Assembly (NCBI GenBank): GCA_038237805.1
Contig: JBBRYI010000015.1
Coordinates: forward strand, 23,411-87,410
Length of the DNA: 64,000 bases
Direction of reading: 5' to 3'
Origin: JBBQFI01 sp038237805
Lineage (GTDB): Bacteria > Verrucomicrobiota > Verrucomicrobiia > Chthoniobacterales > UBA10450
Shown here: positions 9,764-16,487 of the stretch, one piece after another
Layout: every line of letters starts with the position of its first letter
Position numbering within the stretch: position 1 is the first letter of the stretch
Made by a program: the position numbers and the translations under genes
The notes under the pieces: model-generated
Told to the model about the DNA's origin: nothing
What the model saw: the letters and a program-made list of their open reading frames with translations, nothing else
Databases searched by the model: none

Positions 9764-9838
9764 TGGAGCGCAACGCGGGCAAATTCTCTCTGGCCTTGCG
9801 CGGCTTCCGGTCTAGTATCACCAAATTTTTATCTCCTC

Positions 9839-10585
9839 ATGAATGTTCTCATTCTCGCTGCCGGTTATGCGACGCGTCTGCATCCGCTTACATTGAACAA
9901 GGCCAAGCCGCTCCTTGAAGTCGCCGGCAAACCGATTATCGAATGGGTCCTGGACAATCTCGCCCCGGTTCCTGATTTAAAAACGATCTATATCGTGACC
10001 AACAACAAATTTGCCAAAGACTTTCAAGATTGGGCAAAGGGCTACATCGACCGTCATCCAAACATAAAACTTAAGATCATTAATGACGGAACGACGAGCG
10101 ACGCGGACAAGCTCGGTGCGATTGGCGACATCAATCTCGTAATCACGCGTGAAGAATTAATGAATGATGATCTTCTCGTCGTCGCCGGCGACAATTTATT
10201 CAGCGAACCGCTGACGGATTTCGTTACGAATGCGCGCCGATCAAAGGCGGTCCTCGCGACCTATGATGTCGGCGATTTGGAAGCGGTGAAAAAGTACAGC
10301 AACATCACGACTGACGCTGATGGCCTGATTACAGATTTCGAAGAGAAACCTGCGAAACCACAAAGTACCCTTGCCGGAATAGCGTTGTATTATTTTTCTC
10401 GCGAAACAGTGCCGATGTTTACGACTTACACCGCGGCCGGGAACAATCCAGATCAACCGGGACGATTCATTCAATGGCTCTACAAACAAGTCCCAGTTAA
10501 AACCCACCAAATCAAAGGAACGTGGTTTGATATCGGCAGCAAAGAAACGCTGGAAGAAGCGAACAAGATTTTCGCGAAGTCGTAA
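9839..10585 (+). CDS. sugar-phosphate nucleotidyltransferase
   Basis: 248 residues with the nucleotide-binding signature LAAGYATRLHPLTLNKAKPL and, further on, VAGDNLF, the metal-binding Asp region. This is the single-domain form of the glucose-1-phosphate thymidylyl/uridylyl-transferase family (RfbA/GlmU-N type) without a left-handed beta-helix. It should activate a sugar 1-phosphate as an NDP-sugar, but base and sugar cannot be assigned from sequence alone. It stands alone, convergent with the DUF5069 gene. Confidence 0.85.
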   Translation: MNVLILAAGYATRLHPLTLNKAKPLLEVAGKPIIEWVLDNLAPVPDLKTIYIVTNNKFAKDFQDWAKGYIDRHPNIKLKIINDGTTSDADKLGAIGDINLVITREELMNDDLLVVAGDNLFSEPLTDFVTNARRSKAVLATYDVGDLEAVKKYSNITTDADGLITDFEEKPAKPQSTLAGIALYYFSRETVPMFTTYTAAGNNPDQPGRFIQWLYKQVPVKTHQIKGTWFDIGSKETLEEANKIFAKS

Positions 10586-10643
10586 CCGCTGCCTTTTAGC
10601 TGCCGGGTTGTAGCTGTCGCTGTCCTCAGCGCAGTTCTATACC

Positions 10644-10668
10644 ATCTGCCGCCGAGACGGCGGCAGAT
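10644..10668. terminator. perfect GC-rich hairpin between convergent genes (repeat family B)
   Basis: ATCTGCCGCC and GGCGGCAGAT form a perfect 10-bp stem around a 5-base loop, GAGAC. It lies between the convergent nucleotidyltransferase and DUF5069 genes. No long T-run follows on either strand, so it is a candidate bidirectional terminator rather than a classical one. The same GCCGCCGTCTCGGCGGC unit recurs at 40225-40250, so it also belongs to a repeat family. Confidence 0.5.
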
Positions 10669-10672
10669 ACAT

Positions 10673-11092
10673 TTACTTCAGTCGGCCTTCGTCGAACTCA
10701 ATCAGGTCGAAGTAGGTGCGGATATCTTTTCTCTCCGGTCCGCCCGCTTCTTTTAGAAAGTGAAGAAAGCGCGCCTTCTTTACCGGCGAGTCCGGCGCAC
10801 GGGCGATCATCGCTTGGTTCCATTCTTCGATTTGTTCCGCCGAATGTTTGACGCCATTCTGTCCGATCCACTCAATGATGGCCTGATCGTCGTCCAGACG
10901 ATCGACTGCTTCTTCGAACGCGTCCGGACTCAGACGAAGAAACGCCAGCAGATGTTTGTCGAATCCGGTCGTTTTATAATTGTAGCCGTTGAGCAGACCT
11001 TTGCGGTGCAGTTTTGCTTTGTCGATTAAACGCGGCAAATGCACGTAACCGCCGAGTCTCTCATACGGACTCCGTGGAAAGAGTTTGCGCAT
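10673..11092 (-). CDS. DUF5069 domain-containing protein
   Basis: 139 residues from the ATG at 11092 (a TTG one codon earlier is less likely). The sequence LPRLIDKAKLHRKGLLNGYN and the following Leu/Phe-rich helices match DUF5069, a small soluble domain common in Verrucomicrobiota, Planctomycetes and Cyanobacteria. No catalytic residues are known and no function is established. It lies just downstream of the two bactofilin genes on the same strand, with a 9-base gap to the nearer one, so it may be in their operon. Confidence 0.75.
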   Translation of the reverse strand: MRKLFPRSPYERLGGYVHLPRLIDKAKLHRKGLLNGYNYKTTGFDKHLLAFLRLSPDAFEEAVDRLDDDQAIIEWIGQNGVKHSAEQIEEWNQAMIARAPDSPVKKARFLHFLKEAGGPERKDIRTYFDLIEFDEGRLK

Positions 11093-11101
11093 CAACTGCG
11101 A

Positions 11102-11956
11102 CTACGAAGTCGCGGGTAACGGCGGAACGAAGACCAAAGGAGCCGGCGTTTCTTTAGCCGGTTCGCTCGTTGCGGCCGCCGGGAGGAGTTCGCCCTGTGT
11201 CAGTTCCGTTTTGCCAATCACTAATTGTCCCGAAAACATTCCGCCCTTTTCCACCGAGATCGCGCGTGCGGTCACATCGCCATCGAGCGAGCCAGTCTTG
11301 TGAATCACGACTACTCCATCGGCGATCACCTCACCGGTCATATGGCCGCGGATCTCGATACTCTTCACGCGAAGGCGACGGAAAAATTGCACCTCCGCTT
11401 TGCGTTCAACGACCACATGAGAGGCAGTCAACCGTCCGGGAATTTTTCCGCTGAAGTCGATCGTTGCCGCGCCCGAGCAATTCAGGTTGCCGCGCAGCTT
11501 TCCTTCGATCAAGGCGGTGCGACAAATCACGGTGTTGCTGCTGAGGTCGCCTTTCGCCGTTAAGTGCACTTCACCGTGAGTGCGAATGGTGCGACTGAAG
11601 CTCGTCGCGATTTTGTAATCCTGCAGATCGATGTGCGCACTGCAAGCGGGACAAATCGTTGAGCTCGCGGCCGAGCTGACTTCCTGTTTCGCTTTGCATT
11701 CGAAACACTCGATTTGCGAACTGGTTTGTTTGCCCCAAAGATTTTCGAATCTTCGAGCAATCGGAGACGACGGCTCGACGGCTTGCGCCGCTGGCTTGTC
11801 TGATTTTACGCGAAACTTTGGCTGCGCCTTCGGCGCAGCTGGCGCATAATGCCGGCCGCACTGCCGGCACATTGTGCTCTTCGCCGCCGCATACTCCATC
11901 TGCTGGAAGCCACAGTGAGGACACTCCAGGCTTAACTTAGCAGGCGAAGTTGGCAC
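11102..11956 (-). CDS. bactofilin-family protein with two N-terminal zinc ribbons
   Basis: 284 residues from a GTG start. Two Cys4 zinc-ribbon modules lie at about residues 12-37 (CPHCGFQ...CRQCGRHY) and 83-106 (CFECKAK...CPACSAH). They are followed by a bactofilin beta-helix (about 115-250) with the repeating pattern of hydrophobic and Gly residues, for example IEGKLRGNLNC and IEIRGHMTGEVIADG. Bactofilins form cytoskeletal filaments linked to cell shape and polar localisation. The zinc ribbons are an unusual addition and could bind protein or nucleic acid. It lies 28 bases downstream of a standard bactofilin gene, probably in one operon. Confidence 0.82.
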   Translation of the reverse strand: MPTSPAKLSLECPHCGFQQMEYAAAKSTMCRQCGRHYAPAAPKAQPKFRVKSDKPAAQAVEPSSPIARRFENLWGKQTSSQIECFECKAKQEVSSAASSTICPACSAHIDLQDYKIATSFSRTIRTHGEVHLTAKGDLSSNTVICRTALIEGKLRGNLNCSGAATIDFSGKIPGRLTASHVVVERKAEVQFFRRLRVKSIEIRGHMTGEVIADGVVVIHKTGSLDGDVTARAISVEKGGMFSGQLVIGKTELTQGELLPAAATSEPAKETPAPLVFVPPLPATS

Positions 11957-11984
11957 TGATTACGAACGGTAGAACGCCTCCAAA

Positions 11985-12569
11985 CTACGCGCGTGCGCCA
12001 AACGCAGTTTTCACCGGACTTACCGGCTCATTGCGCATGATTTCCGGTTTTGGTGTCGGAGTCGGTGCCGGCGCCGTCGAAGAATTCATCTTACTCGCGC
12101 CGCTTGTCACCTCCGATTTGCCAATAAAAGTCGCACCTTCCTCGATGACGAGGCGTGTTGCCTTCAAATCACCTTGCAGTGTGCAACGCGATTTTAGTTC
12201 GCAACGTTCACCGACAGTGATGTTGCCCTGCACCTTACCATACACGGTGATCGATTTGGTTTTAATTTCACCGCGGATGTCCGCATTCTCACCGATCGTC
12301 AGTACGCCATCGCTATGGATTTCGCCTTCGACTTTGCCGTCGATGAGGAGTTCCTTTTGGAATTTAATCGAGCCCTTAATTTCGACGTCGCTCGAAAGAA
12401 CGTCCTTACCAGCATGTTCGGCCATATATTTTCTGTGATCGTTTGTTGTAGATGATGACTTGATTGGTTCTTCGCGGAAAGCAGGACGCTCGTTCCATTC
12501 TGAGCCCGAATTCGGCGAGGTTTCACCGAGTGGGGACGCAGGTCTCTGCGGGATGAATTTCTTCAACAC
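11985..12569 (-). CDS. bactofilin (polymer-forming cytoskeletal protein)
   Basis: 194 residues. A disordered N-terminus (about 1-60) precedes the bactofilin core (about 60-150), with turns such as IKGSIKFQKELLIDGKVEGE and ITVYGKVQGNITVGE. A Pro/Thr-rich tail follows. The start is uncertain: GTG at 12569 directly follows GAGGA, while an ATG at 12425 would give a core-only protein. It is first in a run with the zinc-ribbon bactofilin and DUF5069 genes. Expected to polymerise without nucleotide into filaments or patches at the inner membrane. Confidence 0.87.
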   Translation of the reverse strand: MLKKFIPQRPASPLGETSPNSGSEWNERPAFREEPIKSSSTTNDHRKYMAEHAGKDVLSSDVEIKGSIKFQKELLIDGKVEGEIHSDGVLTIGENADIRGEIKTKSITVYGKVQGNITVGERCELKSRCTLQGDLKATRLVIEEGATFIGKSEVTSGASKMNSSTAPAPTPTPKPEIMRNEPVSPVKTAFGARA

Positions 12570-12631
12570 TCCTCATTATTGTCACCGCATGCCGGAGTGT
12601 CAATAACTCTCGAATAACAATTCCAAACTTT

Positions 12632-14221
12632 TTATGGAAAGTGGTTAACGCTATAAAGTTTTCCGAAACCACTTTGAAATTTAATGCGCATCAATTCTGG
12701 CGCCTGACTGGGGCTACGATCCAGAAGACGGCCGAACGCATCGTTAGGAATAGGGGCATTCAAGATCGCTGCCGAATTCTCCAGGACCCGGTCTGAAGCG
12801 TAAACGAAGACCCAGGCGACGCGACGGCGTCGCAGAATATCCCCTGCCGTGCGCGGATCACTTGTTAGGCAGAATCGCGCGCTCTCCGCGATGCCGGGCA
12901 GGCTTTTGTGCGAACTGCCAGCCACCCCCGGTTGTTCCGACCAATAAGCGATCGCTGGTGAAAGCCACCACGGCGCCAGGAACGCTTGCGCCTTTGGCGA
13001 GCGGATTTGTATCGCCAGAGTACGCCACTCCATTCCTTCCCGTCGTGCTTGTGTTCGCCGTATTGATTCTGACTCGTTAGGCCACAATCGCGCATCCCAG
13101 TCCTGCAAGATCGGAAAAAGTGAAATCGCAAATACAAGCCACGCCAGCGCTCGATATTTGAATGACTCAAGCAACGTTGGCAGTGCAATCGCGAAGACCA
13201 GTCCGAGGAAGTACGCCCATCGCGCCTGGCAAAGCGTCAATACGTAACAAACGATCAGCAAAGTGCCGATCAACGGTAGGGCGCGACGGCTCGTCGCGCC
13301 GACGAATCTCCTGTGCGCTGCAAACCACAAGGTCAACGGCGTCGCAACCAACAACCATCCACACCATCGAAACCAAATCGGGTCGATTGCAGCTACCGGC
13401 TTCAACTCCCCAATCGTGTGCGACCAATTCCGAAAAATGGGATCGTTCGCAAAGATTGGAAAGTGCGGGAGCCGTCGTTCGATTAAGAATGCCATCGCCA
13501 CAACTGCAGCGAAAACGATCCAACCGACCTGCCTTGATCGATTCGTGAACTGTTGCCGATCGCAGATCGCGTAAAAGGCTGCGATGACGAGAATCAGAAC
13601 AACCGGCTCGTACAATGAAACCCAAAGCGCCATTCCCCATGTAACACCACTCGTTAGGCTCCAATTTCGTGACGGCGCAATACGCAAACTGCACTCAGCG
13701 CAGATCGCGACCGTAGTAAGAAGGATGAGCAATGATTGATGATCGGGCCGGCCGAGTTCTGTTCCATGAACAAGGATTGGGCTGAGTGCAAAAAGCAAAA
13801 GAGCGGCCCACCGATATCGCAGCTTCATTTGGCGCGACCAGCACGAGAGGAACCAGCCAGTAGCCAATGCTGATAGCGGCGAAATCATGGCTCCCGCCAG
13901 ATCGATCGGCTGCGCCGTTAACGGCTTGAGCAAAAGCGCCGCAGTCAGAATCAAATAGTCGAGCGGCGCGGTCGTGTGCGGCGTGGTGCCTTGCGGAAAA
14001 TTTTCGAAGTCGTGATGCCGAATGATTGTTCCCGGATGCTGCGCGCAGATTCGCACCCGCGTCATGCGCGCGTAACAATCCGCATCGGTAAAATAAATAT
14101 TCCCGGCGACGAAGACGTCCTGATAATTCGCGCAACGCGTTGCGACGATAAGGACGCTCAGAATTATTATTTCGAACACCAGAGCGATCTGTCGGAGCAC
14201 GCCGCTATCCGAAATCGGCAT
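12632..14221 (-). CDS. STT3/PglB-like membrane glycosyltransferase (GT-C fold)
   Basis: 529 residues with about 11-12 hydrophobic helices. An N-terminal loop after the first helix carries YFTDADCYARMTRVR, the position and form of the first acidic catalytic motif of STT3 oligosaccharyltransferases. GRPDHQSLL resembles the later DHH-type motif. The C-terminal soluble part is short and no WWDYG motif is seen, so protein N-glycosylation is unproven; it could be another GT-C enzyme using a polyprenyl-linked donor. Motif copies lie at 13072 and 13649. A 32-base repeat, also present at 23221-23252, is embedded in frame at 13276-13307. Confidence 0.6.
   Translation of the reverse strand: MPISDSGVLRQIALVFEIIILSVLIVATRCANYQDVFVAGNIYFTDADCYARMTRVRICAQHPGTIIRHHDFENFPQGTTPHTTAPLDYLILTAALLLKPLTAQPIDLAGAMISPLSALATGWFLSCWSRQMKLRYRWAALLLFALSPILVHGTELGRPDHQSLLILLTTVAICAECSLRIAPSRNWSLTSGVTWGMALWVSLYEPVVLILVIAAFYAICDRQQFTNRSRQVGWIVFAAVVAMAFLIERRLPHFPIFANDPIFRNWSHTIGELKPVAAIDPIWFRWCGWLLVATPLTLWFAAHRRFVGATSRRALPLIGTLLIVCYVLTLCQARWAYFLGLVFAIALPTLLESFKYRALAWLVFAISLFPILQDWDARLWPNESESIRRTQARREGMEWRTLAIQIRSPKAQAFLAPWWLSPAIAYWSEQPGVAGSSHKSLPGIAESARFCLTSDPRTAGDILRRRRVAWVFVYASDRVLENSAAILNAPIPNDAFGRLLDRSPSQAPELMRIKFQSGFGKLYSVNHFP
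13276..13307. repeat. 32-bp palindromic repeat inserted in frame in the STT3-like gene
   Basis: The 32 bases match the reverse complement of 23221-23252 with a single mismatch, and contain the palindrome GGCGCGACGGCtCGTCGCGCC. The second copy is intergenic, which argues that the element, rather than the protein sequence, is conserved. Here it encodes about ten residues (FVGATSRRAL) in a loop between membrane helices. Confidence 0.8.
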
Positions 14222-14250
14222 TCCGAAATCCGCAATCTAAATGTGTCGCC

Positions 14251-14356
14251 GCCAAGCCGCGGTCTTTGGAGCGCCGGGAAAAAGCACAAAACACCTGCCC
14301 CCACGTTCGCTTCGTTACGGCGTGGCAGCCTTCGCTTTTTCGCTGCGCTCCAAAGC
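14251..14356. repeat. hairpin repeat family E, copy 1
   Basis: Begins GCCAAGCCGCGGTCTTTGGA and ends with the complementary GCGCTCCAAAG, so the ends pair (CTTTGGAGCGC with GCGCTCCAAAG). A second copy in the same orientation lies at 14619-14721. Both contain GTTACGGCGTGGCAGCCTTC. The two copies bracket the GIY-YIG pseudogene. Confidence 0.85.
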
Positions 14357-14361
14357 AAAAG

Positions 14362-14618
14362 TCAAAAATGACGGCGCGCGAACTCTCGACCTGATCCAGA
14401 TTTCAAATATTTTTCGAATTTCCGCGCTTTGGTTTCGGATTTGAACGCAATGGCCGTTTGATTCGCCATAGTCGATATTTCAACGTGTGCGCACATGCTC
14501 CTCGATTGTGTTCTAAGAAGCGCTCTTCAAGGTCACGCGTGATACCGGTATAATGGATGGTTTCATTTACCTGGCTTATCAGGACATAAACATAGAAGAG
14601 TTTCTCATCTGCTGGCCT
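14362..14618 (-). pseudogene. GIY-YIG endonuclease, frameshifted and without a start codon
   Basis: Reading leftward from about 14612, the frame gives EKLFYVYVLISQ, then HYTGITRDLEERFLEHN, the GIY-YIG nuclease core with its Arg and Glu region. After HTLKYRLWRIK the sense continues only in another frame, as TAIAFKSETKARKFEKYLKS and GSGREFARRHF to a stop at 14362. That is the canonical C-terminus of small (about 90 residue) UvrC-like GIY-YIG proteins. One frameshift near 14450 and no in-frame ATG mark it as broken. It is flanked on both sides by copies of repeat E. Confidence 0.75.
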
Positions 14619-14721
14619 GCCAAGCCGTAGTCTTTGGAGCGCCGGGAAAAAAGCTCAAAAAACTGGCCGCCTTCACTTCGTTACGGCGTGGCAGCCTTCG
14701 CTTTTCGCTGCGCTCCAAAGC
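14619..14721. repeat. hairpin repeat family E, copy 2
   Basis: Direct copy of 14251-14356 with scattered differences, same orientation. Its self-complementary ends (CTTTGGAGCGC and GCGCTCCAAAG) make a long stem possible. It runs into the 3' end of the tRNA gene. Confidence 0.85.
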
Positions 14722-14727
14722 GAAGGC

Positions 14728-14800
<73 letters not shown>

Positions 14801-14941
14801 GTCTACTTTGCATAACAAATGCATAACACATCGCCAAGGGCCAACGCTTAAGCCAAAGACTATCTTGAATCCCTGGACCGTCATCAATGCAGACGTTGGC
14901 GAAAACGGCGAAGGCGACAGCTTGCGCACGAATTCTGCGCC

Positions 14942-15535
14942 CTATCCCGATGGGGGGCGCCGCCGCGAAGGGGTTGCATAAAGGATAGGGTAAGGTGTCG
15001 AGTATCTCTCTCTACCCCCTTCAAGTCGTGATCGACTCGTTTCTTGCCTATAGTCTCGATTAACTTGTTCGGCCTGGTTGCGCTCGATGTTGTTTAAGTT
15101 CTGCTGGTTCAAATTTTCTAGACGCTGACGGCGCTCCCCGTCGGTCTCAGATTGATCTGCGTTCGGCTGTGAGCGGGGACCTGACACATGTTCCGCTCGG
15201 GTGTTCGTCCATTCCGTAAACGCGACCCTTTGACTTCGGGTTAGGAGATTCTTCTCGTCTTTTAATGCGGCGATCAAGTCCTCCCCTGCGCGTTGTTGAC
15301 GAAGGTCCGCTTCGAGGGCCGCACTGATCGTTTCAGGAATGTGGCGACGATTCACTTCATTAATAATGTTAATTTGCGAATTTCCGCCCCGCAGCATTAG
15401 CGAAACTTCGCTAATGGGCATTGCCTGACGCGCGATTCGCACGTCCTCCGCTGTAGGAGCACTGCAGGCGTTGAGACAAAAGAGAGATGCGGCACCAAGA
15501 AGAGCTACAGCTAGGGGACGATCGATGGGTAACAT
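14942..15535 (-). CDS. hypothetical lipoprotein, charged and Gln/Asn/Arg-rich
   Basis: 197 residues. An N-terminal hydrophobic segment ends in LFCLNACS, a plausible lipobox with a lipidated Cys at about residue 24. The rest is hydrophilic: a helical part (about 35-110), then a low-complexity Arg/Gln/Asn/Glu stretch (RRQRLENLNQQNLNNIERNQ) suggestive of coiled coil, and a Pro/Arg tail. I do not recognise a family. It stands alone next to a tRNA gene in a repeat-rich region, so a role as a surface or envelope protein is only a guess. Confidence 0.6.
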   Translation of the reverse strand: MLPIDRPLAVALLGAASLFCLNACSAPTAEDVRIARQAMPISEVSLMLRGGNSQINIINEVNRRHIPETISAALEADLRQQRAGEDLIAALKDEKNLLTRSQRVAFTEWTNTRAEHVSGPRSQPNADQSETDGERRQRLENLNQQNLNNIERNQAEQVNRDYRQETSRSRLEGGRERYSTPYPILYATPSRRRPPSG

Positions 15536-15877
15536 AATGTTTTAGCAGCATACACTACGCCGCCGCGCACAGATTCGCTTCGAGAACCGTTAACGACTTA
15601 GGCGGCGGCAGAGGATCGGCGCCTTGGACAGAATTGGCGCGCACACCTTGATGAAAAAGCGGGCGGTTATCAGAAAGCTGGCGACGTTCTCATCAAAGCT
15701 GCCGGACCGGAATTGGTCGCCGCGGGTGGTGGAAAAAAAGGACGAACGGTGCGGGCGTGCTCTAACTCCGACATCCGTCGCGTGCAAGCCGCTGAGCTAC
15801 AGTCCCTTCGTTCCATTCGGCTCATGGTTCTCCGAAAGGCTGACCTCTCCGAAAAGTAAAACGCTGTAAGTTGTCTC
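15536..15877. other. gene-poor interval with a degenerate tRNA-like sequence
   Basis: No convincing protein gene. On the minus strand, 15806 down to about 15741 reads GGGACTGTAGCTCAGCGGCT, then CTTGCACGC and GTTAGAGC, and ends GTCC. It thus begins like a tRNA (5' acceptor, T8, D-arm) and can pair its ends (GGAC with GTCC), but lacks a proper anticodon arm and T-arm. It looks like a rearranged or deleted tRNA relic. A short T-run follows. The rest shows only unsupported small open frames. Confidence 0.35.
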
Positions 15878-16318
15878 TTAATATCCGAATATCTTTGCGT
15901 AAGCGCAGACCTGTCGGAGTTTCACAATTGGGCAGGCGCTTCCGTGTTTGCGCACCCGGCGAGAAGTTCTGTCGACGATCCCCAGTAATCCACCCGACAT
16001 GCCGGCTGTCTTGTTGCGAATTAGTTTTGATAAAGATTTAGGTATCTTCGGCAATTCGCCGTGATGACTCTCGAAATATTTTCGCTGTTGGTATTGGTTC
16101 GGGCCTGACGGATATGCACGAATCGATGTCTCATCGGTAAAATTGCCAAACTGACTGTACATGTTCCCAGGCCATTTGTAGGTAAATGGCGTCCGGCCGA
16201 CGTACTGATTATTGATTTCGATCCGCGCTCCGCCGGGACTCGACTCAAAGCGCGTATACACCGTGGCCGCCGCACAAGAGCAAAGGCACATCATAGCGAG
16301 AAGCAAAACCATCTTCAT
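15878..16318 (-). CDS. PEGA-like small lipoprotein, probably frameshifted near its end
   Basis: 146 residues as read. Signal peptide with lipobox (LAMMCLCSCA). SSPGGARIEINNQYVGRTPF is the PEGA-type motif found in surface-associated proteins, followed by about 50 conserved-looking residues. After GELPKI at about 16050 the reading becomes Arg/Ser-rich and unlike a PEGA end, while the adjacent frame continues YLNLYQN and stops at 16021, which fits the usual Y-x-[DN]-L ending. A one-base frameshift giving an abnormal 46-residue tail is therefore likely, or a sequencing error. Function unknown. Confidence 0.6.
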   Translation of the reverse strand: MKMVLLLAMMCLCSCAAATVYTRFESSPGGARIEINNQYVGRTPFTYKWPGNMYSQFGNFTDETSIRAYPSGPNQYQQRKYFESHHGELPKIPKSLSKLIRNKTAGMSGGLLGIVDRTSRRVRKHGSACPIVKLRQVCAYAKIFGY

Positions 16319-16401
16319 GGGGAGATCATTTATTTTGCCGCTTGATAGGCAACGATTAAATAATTCTTACAATCCTGTGAGAAACGAGCCAACACAAAAA
16401 G

Positions 16402-16425
16402 TGCGACGGTCATAGACCGCCGCTA
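16402..16425. repeat. palindromic repeat family A, single arm
   Basis: GCGACGGTCATAGACCGCCG followed by CTAC, one arm of repeat family A, upstream of the DUF885 gene. Identical in its first 24 bases to 52549-52572. Confidence 0.85.
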
Positions 16426-16487
16426 CAAAAGAAATCCCAATCGTTTTGACTTCCGAACATTGAATAACCGCGATTAAAGTCACTGAC

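Noticed and set aside
15624..15869. Small 81-residue frame on the plus strand, and an alternative frame ending GPELVAAGGGKKG
   Set aside because: The region is a tRNA-like relic with unsupported short frames; no ribosome-binding site or known motif.
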